64,000 nt of DNA from CAZMGV01 sp964621525 [NCBI: uncultured bacterium] (GTDB taxonomy: Bacteria > JAGRBM01), in contig CAZUMS010000024.1 of NCBI GenBank assembly GCA_964621525.1, forward strand, positions 1 through 64,000, given 5' to 3'. Shown in pieces: positions 17,981 to 30,543 of this stretch. The notes below the pieces were generated by a model. It worked only from the letters and a program-made list of their open reading frames with translations, made no database searches and was not told the origin of the DNA. The stretch's first letter is position 1, and each line of letters starts with the position of its first letter. Position numbers and translations under genes: made by a program.

Positions 17981-19030
17981 ATGCGCGCAGCCGTTTATCA
18001 TGAGAAAGACGTCGTGAAGGTCGAGGACGTGCCGGTTCCGGACGTGGGGCCCGGCGAACTGCTCGTCCGCGTGAAGGCGTGCGGCGTCTGCCAGTCGGAC
18101 ATCAAGAAGATCCACTATGGGCTTTATCCGGGGCCGAGGATCTATGGACACGAGACCTCCGGCGTCGTGGAGCAGGCGGGCGCTGGCGTGACGAAGTGGC
18201 GGAAAGGCCAGCGGGTCGTCTTCCACCATCATTACCCCTGCATGAGCTGCCGGTACTGCCGCAGCGAGAACTACTCCATGTGCAAGGTCTACAAGGACGT
18301 GGTCTCGACGGCGGGGTTCGCCCCGTCGGGCGGCGGGTTCGCCGAATTCGTGAAGTTGCCGTCGCACCTCGCGGAACACGCGGTCATCGAGATCCCGGAC
18401 GAAGTATCTTTCGAGGAAGCCACGTTCGTGGAGCCCCTGAACTGCACGCTGAAGGCGATCCGGAAGGCCCGCGTGAAGCCGGGCGACTACGCCTGGGTGA
18501 TCGGTGCGGGGCCCATGGGACTCCTGTTCGTCATGGCGCTGAACGCGCTGGGGGCGGTGCCCATCGTGTCGGACCCGCTCCCGGAGAGGCGCGAGCGGGC
18601 CAGGCGGCTCGGGGCCCGGATCGCCCTCGACCCGCTGGCGCCGGACTTCGCCCAGCAGCTCGCGGCGGCGACCCAGGGCTACGGCCCTGATCAGGCGTTC
18701 CTCGCCGTCGCCATGCTGAAGCCGCTCGAGCAGGCGGTCCAGCTTGTGCGAAAGGGCGGCCTCGTCTGCGTCTTCAGCGAATTCCCCTCCGAGGCGAAAC
18801 TCACCGTCGATCCCAACGTGCTCTACGCCCGCGAGGTGGATCTCACCGGCAGTTACTCTTCGTCGGCCGCCGTGCAGGAACTCTCCGCCGAGCTGGTGTT
18901 CTCGAAACGGGTTCCGGTGAAGGAACTCGTCTCGAAGGTGTATCCCCTGTCCGGCCTCATGGACGCCATTCACGAGGCGGTGTGCCCCGGCCCCGGAACC
19001 TGCAAGCTGCTCGTGAATCCGGAGTTCTGA
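17981..19030 (+). CDS. Zinc-dependent alcohol dehydrogenase (MDR family)
   Basis: A 349-residue medium-chain dehydrogenase. Catalytic zinc ligands are C37 (GVCQSD) and the H57-E58 pair (GHE); the structural zinc site is C87, C90, C93 and C101. The NAD(P)-binding segment is VIGAGPMGLLFVMAL. It is related to threonine/sorbitol dehydrogenases and acts on a secondary alcohol or polyol, not identifiable from sequence. The start at 17981 follows an AAGGAG; a longer in-frame start at 17942 lacks homology. A second protein of the same family is encoded at 22302, on the other side of a large lipoprotein gene. Confidence 0.9.
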   Translation: MRAAVYHEKDVVKVEDVPVPDVGPGELLVRVKACGVCQSDIKKIHYGLYPGPRIYGHETSGVVEQAGAGVTKWRKGQRVVFHHHYPCMSCRYCRSENYSMCKVYKDVVSTAGFAPSGGGFAEFVKLPSHLAEHAVIEIPDEVSFEEATFVEPLNCTLKAIRKARVKPGDYAWVIGAGPMGLLFVMALNALGAVPIVSDPLPERRERARRLGARIALDPLAPDFAQQLAAATQGYGPDQAFLAVAMLKPLEQAVQLVRKGGLVCVFSEFPSEAKLTVDPNVLYAREVDLTGSYSSSAAVQELSAELVFSKRVPVKELVSKVYPLSGLMDAIHEAVCPGPGTCKLLVNPEF

Positions 19031-19114
19031 CACTGCTGCGCCGTATTGTGTGATTTTCATTTTTCCGCCGCTGGGGATATCGTTGTCTGACGAAATTCCT
19101 GCGGAGTTGCGAAG

Positions 19115-22100
19115 ATGCGGAAGTTCCTGTCGGCCCTGCTGTTGCTCGCCTGCCTTTCCTTTCCGGCCTGTAAGTTCGAATTGCCCGCCCGGCTGAGGTT
19201 GCTGGTGGAGCAACTATCTCCTGTTGAACCGGCACCTGAGATGCCAGCCCCGGTTGCCGCAAAGCCAGCGCGGGTGGAAGCTGCCCGTGCGGCCGTTGGC
19301 GCGGCCGACAGGCTGGTCATTCCGGCGCTGAAGGACGTACCTCCGGACCGGATGCGCGAGTTTCTGCGGGATGCCTACAGGCTGAAACCCGATGCCAGGT
19401 GTCTTTCGGCGGTCTCTGAGATGGCCGCGCTTCTGACCGGGACGGCTCCGGAGCCGGTTGCCGCACGGTACGAGGGCGGTGAATGGGTTGTTGCGAGCGG
19501 AGCTGTTGAGGTGGGGCGTCTGCCGGAATTCCCCGATTTCGGCGACATGCTGGCCCTGCTCCGGAACTGGGCCGCCTATCTAGAGGAACGGTACCCGTTC
19601 ACGCTCGTCCCGGCGACGGCTGAGGATCTCTCCTGGGTGGAAGGTGCACGGAAGCAGATCGGGCACTTCTGGGCGAACCATCTGATCCAGTTCATCAATC
19701 AGGCCGACAAGCGTTGGGCGGTGAACCGCGGGTCCAGTGCGGTTCTCGAGGCCGTCACCCGCGCCTGGGTCCGGCTGGCGGTTCAGCAGCTGGACCGACT
19801 GGAGCTGGAGCCGGCTGTCGCTGGAAGGGCTCTCGCGCTTCTGGTGCTGGCGGAGACGCACCGGCTGGGGGATTTCACCCGCGAACGCATTCTGCTGTCG
19901 ATGACTATGGGCTACTCCGGCTACAGCAGACGTACCGGACTGGAGCTTCCGGCAGACGATCCGTACCGGCTGTTCCTCGAGAAAAAGACCGGCGACCTCC
20001 GGCGTCTCGCGCGCGAGACTGGTGCGAGCGGCGAACTGAAATATCTTTGGCTGCTCCGGGAAGGCCAGGAGATGGAGGACGGGGAAGGCTGGTGGTCGGA
20101 ACTGGACAAGTACCTGAGTGAGGACCGGATCTCGATGGGCCCCTTGAGTCTGGCCCTGTCGATGAACGACTTCGGTTTCAACCGGGATCTGGCGCCGGTC
20201 CTTCCGTATCTTGTGATCTACGACCTCATGCACATCAGTACGGAGCGGCCTCCTGGCGATACGGAGGATTCCGGTCTTGCAGCCTGGACCACGGAATTTC
20301 TCCGGAAGATCGGAGAAAAGGTCCGCAAGGAGCAGGAGAAGTCGACCCCGTTCCATGCATTCATGAACCTGAGCAACCCGATCCGGGCGGATACGGAGGA
20401 CTATTTCCTTCCGGGCCGCCTCCTTGTCGCCTGGTACGAGAGCGCATTTTACTCGGCGATTTACCTGAACGGCCGCTTTTACAGTCATCAGCTTTCGTCC
20501 GAAGAAGGCGCCAGGGAGTTCTTCAACGAGCTGCCCGTGGACCTGCCCGGCCGGCCGGCGGATTACCGGCGCTGGTACGAGGCGACGATTCTGGCGGAGG
20601 AAAGAAAGCTGAAGCCGGAAAAATTCAGGCAGCAGCTGGAGATCAGGGACGGGCTCGGCCGGGAACCGACCGAAAGCCTGCTCGACGCAGCCGAGGAGGC
20701 GATCCCCTACAATGATCTCCTGCGGCAGGATCTGGTCAAACTTTATGCGATGCGGCTGGACAGCCGCCCCAGACACCGGCGGGAGCTTGGAAACAGTATT
20801 CTGGATTGGCTCTACGATCTGCCACTGGCTGAACGACTCTTCGCCAGTGCAATCAGGACTGATCCGGAGAGCAGCGAACTGATTGCTGCCTGGTTCGCCA
20901 GCTTTACCGGAGATACTGCGCGGTTATGGAGCGTGCTTGACGATCCGGTCATGCGTCTGGATAACAGGATCAAAGCTCTGGAGTATCTGGGAAAGCTGAA
21001 GGAAACCGGAGACCTCCGTTTACGGAATGAATACCGAAAGCTGATCGGGCAGCAGCCTTCCCGGTGGGACATCCGGGCCGATTACATCGACTATCTGGAG
21101 GACCGGCAGAAAGATTACTGGGAGATGGAACGGGTCGCTTCCGACTGGCTGGACCGGTACGGGGAACTCCAGCGGGACACTTTCGAATTCATCTTTGCCC
21201 GTACGGCCTATGCGCGGGCGCTGCACAAGCAGGGCCGGCCGGACCGCGCCTACGAAATCATCGAACCGGAGATCGAATCCTATCAGGCCGGAGCGATGAT
21301 GCGGGCGTCCCTGATCCTTCTGGAGCTGAAGCGCTACCCGGAAGCCGAGGACGTCGCACGCCGGATGTACGACCGGTATCCGACCCGGCTTCCCCTGGAG
21401 CTGATGGAGATCAAATGGGTGCAGAAGGACTATGCGGGTGCCGCTGCCGCACTGGCCGCCTATCGGGCTCCGATGATTTCTTCGGAAGCCTACTGGAAGG
21501 TCGGGAAACTGTTCGCACGAGTGTTCGAGCACCGGCCGTCTTCCGAAGCCACTGAGGCATTTCGGGCGCTGGTTGCCGATCCGGGCCAACAGCAGGGGCA
21601 GCTTATCCAGATTCCGAATCATGTCGGCGCTCACGGCAGGCCGGAACTGGCAGTGAATCTTTACGAGCTTGTTCCCTACGATGTCCGGCACGTCCCTTAC
21701 CGCAATCTGCTGCAGTACGGACTGATGAGAAAATACCGAGGTGCGGAGGATTCCCTGCGGTGGATTTCCGAAAGATTCCCGGCCGAACTCCGGCGGCGTG
21801 CGGGACAACTCGAGTATTTTTCCTACGGCACCTACAACCTGCTCTGGGAACTGTCGCCTGAGTATTCACCGGGGGTCGAACGTGATTTTCACTGGCTCCT
21901 GAAGGCGGCCAGCGTGCTCGTCGATCCGGACATCGCCCGTGTGCACAAGCCAGGTGTCGAGGATTACTATCGCACGGCGAAGGGTGCCTCCTACTACCAC
22001 GAGACTGGGCGCTATCTGGCTGGCCTGATTCCGGAAGCGCAGGTGGTCGGCCTGATGGATACTCCAAAAAAGCGATGCGAGCTGGCCTACTACCTCGGAC

Positions 22101-22291
22101 TCAAAGCCGAAGCCGAAGGCCGTTATGAAGAGGCGAGCGACTGGTACCGGATCAGCATGGAAACCCGGATGACCAATAACGGAGAATGGGATTGGTCTCT
22201 GGATCAGCTGGCTGAATGGTACCGGACCGGCCACAGCCTCTCTTACATCCGGCGAAATCCGGAGTTGCTCGACGAGCCTCCGGCTGAGTAA
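19115..22291 (+). CDS. Large lipoprotein of unknown function (1058 aa, helical-repeat-like)
   Basis: No family recognised. The N-terminus is a lipoprotein signal (FLSALLLLACLSFPAC, lipidated Cys19; the -3 residue is Phe, slightly unusual). After a Pro/Ala-rich spacer the rest is mostly alpha-helical, with alternating aromatic and Arg/Glu residues. From ~690 on are segments resembling TPR/Sel1 repeats (for example YARALHKQGRPDRAYEIIEP, LELKRYPEAEDVARRMYDRY, YYLGLKAEAEGRYEEASDWY). It is therefore probably a periplasmic scaffold anchored in a membrane. It lies between two zinc alcohol dehydrogenase genes on the same strand, with 10 bases to the second, so co-expression is likely. Codon use is slightly less GC-biased than neighbours. 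Confidence 0.75.
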   Translation: MRKFLSALLLLACLSFPACKFELPARLRLLVEQLSPVEPAPEMPAPVAAKPARVEAARAAVGAADRLVIPALKDVPPDRMREFLRDAYRLKPDARCLSAVSEMAALLTGTAPEPVAARYEGGEWVVASGAVEVGRLPEFPDFGDMLALLRNWAAYLEERYPFTLVPATAEDLSWVEGARKQIGHFWANHLIQFINQADKRWAVNRGSSAVLEAVTRAWVRLAVQQLDRLELEPAVAGRALALLVLAETHRLGDFTRERILLSMTMGYSGYSRRTGLELPADDPYRLFLEKKTGDLRRLARETGASGELKYLWLLREGQEMEDGEGWWSELDKYLSEDRISMGPLSLALSMNDFGFNRDLAPVLPYLVIYDLMHISTERPPGDTEDSGLAAWTTEFLRKIGEKVRKEQEKSTPFHAFMNLSNPIRADTEDYFLPGRLLVAWYESAFYSAIYLNGRFYSHQLSSEEGAREFFNELPVDLPGRPADYRRWYEATILAEERKLKPEKFRQQLEIRDGLGREPTESLLDAAEEAIPYNDLLRQDLVKLYAMRLDSRPRHRRELGNSILDWLYDLPLAERLFASAIRTDPESSELIAAWFASFTGDTARLWSVLDDPVMRLDNRIKALEYLGKLKETGDLRLRNEYRKLIGQQPSRWDIRADYIDYLEDRQKDYWEMERVASDWLDRYGELQRDTFEFIFARTAYARALHKQGRPDRAYEIIEPEIESYQAGAMMRASLILLELKRYPEAEDVARRMYDRYPTRLPLELMEIKWVQKDYAGAAAALAAYRAPMISSEAYWKVGKLFARVFEHRPSSEATEAFRALVADPGQQQGQLIQIPNHVGAHGRPELAVNLYELVPYDVRHVPYRNLLQYGLMRKYRGAEDSLRWISERFPAELRRRAGQLEYFSYGTYNLLWELSPEYSPGVERDFHWLLKAASVLVDPDIARVHKPGVEDYYRTAKGASYYHETGRYLAGLIPEAQVVGLMDTPKKRCELAYYLGLKAEAEGRYEEASDWYRISMETRMTNNGEWDWSLDQLAEWYRTGHSLSYIRRNPELLDEPPAE

Positions 22292-22301
22292 TGGTTCTTC
22301 C

Positions 22302-23333
22302 ATGCGCGCCGCGATTCTGCACGGCAAGGAAGACCTCCGGCTGGAGGAGGTGGAGGTCCCGAAGGCGGGGCCCGGCGAAATCGTCGTCCGGGTGCGGGCG
22401 GCGACGACGTGCGGCACCGACCTGAAAGTCTGGCTCCGGGGCGGGCACGCCCGGATGCTGGTGCCTCCGGCGGCGTTCGGTCACGAGTTCGCCGGCGAAG
22501 TGGCCGAGACCGGGCCGGGCGTTGCGAACTTCCGCGCCGGGGACCGGATCGTCTCGAACAATTCGGCCCCCTGCGGCGCCTGCTTCTACTGCGGCAAGAA
22601 CCAGCCGAATCTCTGCGAAAACCTGGTCTTCGCCAATGGCACCTATGCCGAATACTTCCGGCTCCCGGCGGCCCATGTGAAGCACACGGCGATGAAGATC
22701 CCGGACGGCGTGCCGTTCGAGCGGGCGTCGCTCGCGGAGCCCCTCGCCTGCGTGCTCTGGGGGCTGGAGAATACTCCGGTCTCGAAGGGCGACGAACTGG
22801 TCATCATGGGCGACGGTCCCATCGGGCTCATGTTCGCCGCCGAAGCGGTGCTTGCCGGAGCGACGGTGCGGATGATCGGCGGTTCGGATTCACGCCTGGA
22901 GTGCGCGAGACGGATCGGTGCGGCGGAGACGTTCAATTACCACCGGACGGACGGACGTACGATCCAGCTCGTGAAGGCGGCCTGTAACGGCGGCCGGGGG
23001 CCGGACCTCGTGGTGGAAGCCACCGGCAAGCCCGACGCCTGGCAGCAGGCGGCGGATCTGGTGCGCAGGGGGGGCCGCGTGAACCTGTTCGGCGGCTGCC
23101 TCAAGGGCACATCCGTCACCTTCGACACCGAGCGGATCCATTACGACCACATCTCGCTGCACGGCGTTTTTCACAACACGCCGGAGAATTTCCGTAAGGC
23201 GCTCGCCCGGCTCTCGTCCGGGACGTTCCCCGCGCACGAGATCCTGAGCGAGGAGCGGCCCCTCTCGGAGCTCGCCGCCGCCTTCGACCGGATGCGCCGG
23301 CGCGAAGTCGTGAAGGTCGTGATCCGGCCGTAG
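22302..23333 (+). CDS. Zinc-dependent alcohol dehydrogenase (MDR family), second copy
   Basis: A 343-residue medium-chain dehydrogenase with catalytic zinc ligands C37 (TTCGTD) and H61-E62, a structural site C91, C94, C97, C105 (CGACFYCGKNQPNLC), and nucleotide-binding MGDGPIGLMFAAEAVL. It is a paralogue, not a near-identical duplicate, of the dehydrogenase at 17981. L-threonine 3-dehydrogenase/sorbitol dehydrogenase-like; substrate unknown. It starts 10 bases after the large lipoprotein gene, suggesting one transcript, and ends 7 bases from the convergent higA. Confidence 0.9.
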   Translation: MRAAILHGKEDLRLEEVEVPKAGPGEIVVRVRAATTCGTDLKVWLRGGHARMLVPPAAFGHEFAGEVAETGPGVANFRAGDRIVSNNSAPCGACFYCGKNQPNLCENLVFANGTYAEYFRLPAAHVKHTAMKIPDGVPFERASLAEPLACVLWGLENTPVSKGDELVIMGDGPIGLMFAAEAVLAGATVRMIGGSDSRLECARRIGAAETFNYHRTDGRTIQLVKAACNGGRGPDLVVEATGKPDAWQQAADLVRRGGRVNLFGGCLKGTSVTFDTERIHYDHISLHGVFHNTPENFRKALARLSSGTFPAHEILSEERPLSELAAAFDRMRRREVVKVVIRP

Positions 23334-23340
23334 CCGGATG

Positions 23341-23700
23341 TCAGCGCACCGGCTGGATCAGGACGTCGGCGGGTATGCCCAGTCCTTCGTGGAGTTTGCG
23401 GATCATGCCCACGGAAAGCGCACGCCGTCTGCTGAATACCTCGGACACCCGGTTGCGTCCGCCGAGAAGGCGGGCGAGATCGGCCCGGCTCCAGCCTTCC
23501 TGATCCATTCGGAACCGGATCGCCTCGATGGGGTCCGGAGGCCCGATGGGGTGATGACGCCGCTCGTAATCCTCGACGAGCGTGACCAGCACGTCCAGGC
23601 GGTCGCCCCGCGAGGTGCCCTTTTTCGCGCCCCAGAGCTTCTCGATTTCCCGGAGTGCGCGGCGGTGATCCGCTTCGGTCCTGACGGGTCTGATGTTCAT
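23341..23700 (-). CDS. higA: HigA-type antitoxin (XRE helix-turn-helix)
   Basis: A 119-residue antitoxin. The N-terminal half (RPVRTEADHRRALREIEKLW, GDRLDVLVTLVEDYE) is the dimer/toxin-binding part seen in HigA proteins. The C-terminal half is an XRE HTH (WSRADLARLLGGRNRVSEVF, SRRRALSVGMIRKLHEGLGI) that should bind the operon's own promoter. Its ATG overlaps the higB stop (ATGA). In the HigBA family the toxin comes first, as here. It neutralises the toxin and autoregulates the pair. Confidence 0.9.
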   Translation of the reverse strand: MNIRPVRTEADHRRALREIEKLWGAKKGTSRGDRLDVLVTLVEDYERRHHPIGPPDPIEAIRFRMDQEGWSRADLARLLGGRNRVSEVFSRRRALSVGMIRKLHEGLGIPADVLIQPVR

Positions 23701-23996
23701 ATGCGCTCCGCGTCGATCCGGTCGTATTCCCTGTGCGTGCCGATAAACCGGACAAAGACGATCTGCTTCTCGTAGTCGATGGCGACGATCAGCCTGTACT
23801 TGTTACCACCAATGTTGAACACCATCCGGCCCTGCCGGAGTACGCTGGCGCTTGCATAGGCTGCTTTGACGTCAGCGGGAGTTTTCCACCGGGCCCGTTC
23901 CGTTTCCCGGAACCAGGCCTTGAGCGGGGACTCCGAATCCTCTCTTCCGGGGCGCTCCCAATGTTCGCGGAGAGTCCTTCGGGAGATGATTCTCAC
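23697..23996 (-). CDS. higB: HigB-type toxin (RelE superfamily)
   Basis: A 99-residue basic protein with the HigB pattern: MRIISRRTLREHWERPG, then W-to-Y spacing, the beta-strand block VFNIGGNKYRLIVAIDYEKQ and the ending VFVRFIGTHREYDRID, whose Arg/His/Tyr are the usual mRNA-cleavage residues. RelE-fold HigB toxins cut mRNA on the ribosome. It begins with GTG and has no strong ribosome site. It is translationally coupled to higA by a 4-base overlap. The pair sits alone between an alcohol dehydrogenase and an acyl-CoA dehydrogenase, consistent with an acquired cassette. Confidence 0.9.
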   Translation of the reverse strand: MRIISRRTLREHWERPGREDSESPLKAWFRETERARWKTPADVKAAYASASVLRQGRMVFNIGGNKYRLIVAIDYEKQIVFVRFIGTHREYDRIDAERI

Positions 23997-24033
23997 AGGT
24001 CCATGCTAACTTGTTCCCAAAATGGGATCAACC

Positions 24034-25188
24034 TCAGATCTGGTGCTTCTTGACGAGGTTCTTCGCGATGAGGACCTTCAGCACCTCGCTCGGGCCCTCG
24101 CCGATGATCATGAGCGGGGCGTCGCGGTAGAGGCGCTCGATCTCGAACTCTTCCGAGAAGCCGTAGCCGCCGTGGATGCGCATGGCTTCCAGCGAGTGCC
24201 GGGCGCAGGCTTCGGAGGCGAACAGCTTCGCCATGCTCGCCTCGAGGTCGCACCGCTCGCCCCGGTCCTTCTTGCGGGCGGCATTCATGACGAGCAGCTC
24301 CGACGCCTCGAGATCCGTGCCCATGTCCGCCAGCTTGCCGCCCACGAGCTGGTGCTCCCAGATCGGCTTGCCGAACGTCACGCGCTCCTGCGCGTATTTC
24401 ACGGACTTCTCGAAGGCGGCCCGCAGGACGCCGACGCTCCGCGCGGCGACGTTGATCCGGCCGAGCTCGAGGCCGTTCATCACCTGGAAGAATCCCTTGC
24501 CCTCCTCGCCGCCCAGCAGGTTGCCGGCGGGGACGGGGAAATCCTCGAACACGAGTTCCGACGTGGGGATGCCGCGAAGGCCGATCTTCGGGATGTTCTT
24601 GGAGACGCGGAAGCCGGGGTGGCCTTTCTCGATGATGAAGCCGCTGATGCCCGAGTGCTGGGGTTTCGCGTCCGGGTTCGTTTTTGCCAGCAGGAAGAAG
24701 GCGTTGCCGTCCGAGTTCGTGATCCACATCTTCGTGCCGTTCACGAGGTAGACGTCGCCCTTCTTCGTCGCCCGCGTGCGGATCGCCGCCGCGTCGGAGC
24801 CGCCGTGGGCCTCCGACAGCGCGAGGCCGCCGCGCATCTCACCGGTGGCGATTTTCGGGAGCCATTTCTTCTTCTGCTCCGGCGTGCCGAAGTTCTTCAC
24901 CGAGTGGGCCATCATGAGCTGGGTGTTCAGCATGGACGAGAGCGTCATCCAGCAGCCGGCGAGCTCCATGACGACGAGGGCGTAGGTCTCGGTGTCCCAG
25001 CCGAGGCCGCCGTATTCCGTGGGGATCGTCGCCCCGAAGAGGCCGAGCTTCTTGAATCCCTCGAGCGCCTCGGTGGGGTATTCGTCGTTGTGGTCCCAGC
25101 GGGAGACGTGGGGCTTTACATCCTTCTCCAGAAAACGGCGGACGGTGTCCAGGATCTGGCGCTGGTCTTCGGTGAGTTCGATCGGCAT
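24034..25188 (-). CDS. Acyl-CoA dehydrogenase
   Basis: A 384-residue FAD enzyme that oxidises acyl-CoA to trans-2-enoyl-CoA, passing electrons to ETF. The N-terminal helical domain is followed by LALSEAHGGSDAAAIRT and KMWITNSDGNAFFLLAKTN (FAD/substrate loop), and the C-terminal helical domain holds RIHGGYGFSEEFEIERLYRD and the catalytic Glu364 (IGEGPSEV, in place of the common YEGT). Full length. Butyryl/short-chain or branched-chain type by general similarity; chain length is not readable. It is downstream of, and on the same strand as, a permease gene, with higBA after it. Confidence 0.93.
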   Translation of the reverse strand: MPIELTEDQRQILDTVRRFLEKDVKPHVSRWDHNDEYPTEALEGFKKLGLFGATIPTEYGGLGWDTETYALVVMELAGCWMTLSSMLNTQLMMAHSVKNFGTPEQKKKWLPKIATGEMRGGLALSEAHGGSDAAAIRTRATKKGDVYLVNGTKMWITNSDGNAFFLLAKTNPDAKPQHSGISGFIIEKGHPGFRVSKNIPKIGLRGIPTSELVFEDFPVPAGNLLGGEEGKGFFQVMNGLELGRINVAARSVGVLRAAFEKSVKYAQERVTFGKPIWEHQLVGGKLADMGTDLEASELLVMNAARKKDRGERCDLEASMAKLFASEACARHSLEAMRIHGGYGFSEEFEIERLYRDAPLMIIGEGPSEVLKVLIAKNLVKKHQI

Positions 25189-25260
25189 GGCTTCTTTAAG
25201 ACTCCAGTCGGTTGGGCTGGAGCGGAGCCTAGCGGAACCGGGGCGGAAAGGGCGAGGGGG

Positions 25261-26484
25261 TCAGATTCCCGTGCCGGCAGCCATGGGCGGCTCGGAGGCC
25301 TTCACGTTCAGTTCCGGCCGCTTGGCGCCCGGCACCGAGTCGAAGGGGATGTCCCGGAACCGGGGGCCCTTGCGGGGCTCCTTGGCCGGGTGGCCGAGGA
25401 ACTCCTCGCGGTAGATGTCGATGCACTCGCGGAAGACGGCGAGCAGCGCCGGACCCAGGATCACGCCCACGGGGCCGAGCGTCGCGATGCCGCCCAGGAT
25501 CGAGAGCAGGATCCAGAGTGTGGGGACGGTGGTGGCGTTGCCCACGATGATGGGCCGGATGATGTTGTCGACCACGCTGGCAATGGCCCCGAACACAACG
25601 ATCACGGTTGCCGACAGGGTATCCCCGGACGTGAACGCGAGTATGGCGAACGGGCCCCACACGAGCGCCGTCCCGAACACCGGGATCATCGCGCAGAAGG
25701 TCATCATGACGCCCCAGAGGATGGCATTCTCGACGCCGCCCAGCACAAGGCCGATCGTCGCCACGAAGCCCTGCGCGGTGATCGTGACGAGGGTGCCCCA
25801 CAGGACGGCGCGGCTTGTGTCGCCGAAGCGGTTCAGGATCCGCCGGTTCACCTGCGAGCCGAGCGGGGAGAGTTCCACGATGATGTCGATCAGTTCCCGT
25901 CCGCGGACCAGCAGGTAGAACACGAACACGACGGCGATCACGTACTGGAAGAAGACAAGGGCGAGGCCGCCGAGCAGGGTTGAGATCAGCTTGGTGCTCT
26001 CGGCGGCGATTTTCTGCCACTGGCTCACGATGACGCCGATGATGTCGATGTCGGTGCCGAACGTGTCGTGAATGAGGGCCTCGAGCCGGATCAGGTGGGT
26101 TTCGAGCTCAACCGTGCTCAGGATATCCGACTGGGCGATGTCGGCGAACTGCCGGATGGCGAATACGGACACAACGGTGAAAGGAAGCAGTACCGTGAGG
26201 TGCGCGGTGAGTACCGTCAGCGTCGCCGAAACGGCCGCATGACCCCGGGTCCTCGCCAGGAACCACTCGTTCACGGGCCATAGAAGTACCGTGAACACGC
26301 TGGCGAACACGAGGGACGTCGTAAACGGCCGCATGAACCCGAAGGCGAGCAGCGCCCCGAGCGCCACGAACACGATCAGGAACGACCGGCGCTGCATCCG
26401 GAGCGGCGGTTCGGCGATCTCGGAGGCGGTTGCAGGGTCCGGGGCGGCCAAGGGCGCCGGCGGTATGATCGGTTCGTCAGCCAT
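25261..26484 (-). CDS. AI-2E family transporter
   Basis: A 407-residue polytopic membrane protein of the AI-2E/UPF0118 (PF01594) family, exporters of varied small molecules or sodium/proton antiporters. Two N-terminal helices (RRSFLIVFVALGALLAFGFM) lead to a long amphipathic region (~100-180), then about five to six helices including LALVFFQYVIAVVFVFYLLV, with conserved GVILGPALLAVF near the end. ATG at 26484 is chosen because the 38 residues upstream in the open frame look non-coding. The N-terminus is Pro/Ala-rich. The substrate is unknown. It is divergent from metK across ~140 bp. Confidence 0.85.
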   Translation of the reverse strand: MADEPIIPPAPLAAPDPATASEIAEPPLRMQRRSFLIVFVALGALLAFGFMRPFTTSLVFASVFTVLLWPVNEWFLARTRGHAAVSATLTVLTAHLTVLLPFTVVSVFAIRQFADIAQSDILSTVELETHLIRLEALIHDTFGTDIDIIGVIVSQWQKIAAESTKLISTLLGGLALVFFQYVIAVVFVFYLLVRGRELIDIIVELSPLGSQVNRRILNRFGDTSRAVLWGTLVTITAQGFVATIGLVLGGVENAILWGVMMTFCAMIPVFGTALVWGPFAILAFTSGDTLSATVIVVFGAIASVVDNIIRPIIVGNATTVPTLWILLSILGGIATLGPVGVILGPALLAVFRECIDIYREEFLGHPAKEPRKGPRFRDIPFDSVPGAKRPELNVKASEPPMAAGTGI

Positions 26485-26570
26485 GCAGTCAGGGTCCGTT
26501 GACTCCCGCGGCGCGAACACATAGCGTCCCGCCGCTTCCGGGCGTGCGGGACTGCGTCCGGAGGAGCCTC

Positions 26571-26610
26571 GGGGGCCAGTGTAGCTGGCTGGAGGCAAAT
26601 TCCCTAGGGA
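26571..26610 (+). other. Structured leader-like segment upstream of metK
   Basis: A small perfect stem, GCCAG-TGTAG-CTGGC (26575-26589), is followed by the palindrome TCCCTAGGGA (26601-26610), 14 bases before the metK ATG. No clear Shine-Dalgarno sits at normal distance. metK genes often carry SAM-sensing leaders, but this segment matches no SAM riboswitch class I can recognise. Confidence 0.25.
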
Positions 26611-26624
26611 CCCTGCGAACTTAA

Positions 26625-27824
<1,200 letters not shown>

Positions 27825-27855
27825 GCGCCCGGTGGATACGAACCGAATTCGGCCG

Positions 27856-27909
27856 CCGGGTGCAGAAAGCACCCGGACGGATGTGAACTGACGCCGGCGG
27901 AAAGCCGGC
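27856..27909 (+). other. Two strong tandem hairpins between metK and asd
   Basis: Stem 1 is a perfect 8-bp CCGGGTGC/GCACCCGG (27856-27863, 27869-27876) with loop AGAAA. Stem 2 is a perfect 6-bp GCCGGC/GCCGGC (27893-27898, 27904-27909) with loop GGAAA. Neither is followed by a T-run, so they are unlikely to be simple terminators. They may set mRNA stability or partial read-through between the two genes. Confidence 0.55.
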
Positions 27910-27928
27910 AGACGAGGTGAAAAGGAAA

Positions 27929-30377
<2,449 letters not shown>

Positions 30378-30400
30378 ACAAGCGCCCTTTTGAATCGTTG

Positions 30401-30432
30401 CGGGGAGCCCCATGGGGCTCCCCGTTCGCTTT
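30401..30432 (+). terminator. Intrinsic terminator after ahcY
   Basis: A perfect 11-bp stem CGGGGAGCCCC/GGGGCTCCCCG (30401-30411, 30414-30424) with a 2-base AT centre, followed by TTCGCTTTT. It lies 24 bases after the ahcY stop. Confidence 0.8.
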
Positions 30433-30543
30433 TCGGGCACCCCCCGGGGCGGCTAGAATCTCCGGGCCTGCGGCTTAACAGTCTTGTCACCACCGGCCGG
30501 TGTTCGCGCCGGTGCAAAGTGGGCCGCGCGGCGGGAACGGGTT

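Noticed and set aside
26485-26624. SAM-sensing riboswitch upstream of metK
   Set aside because: A small stem and a palindrome are present, but I cannot match them to conserved cores of SAM-I, SAM-II, SAM/SAH or related classes. Kept only as a weak structured leader.
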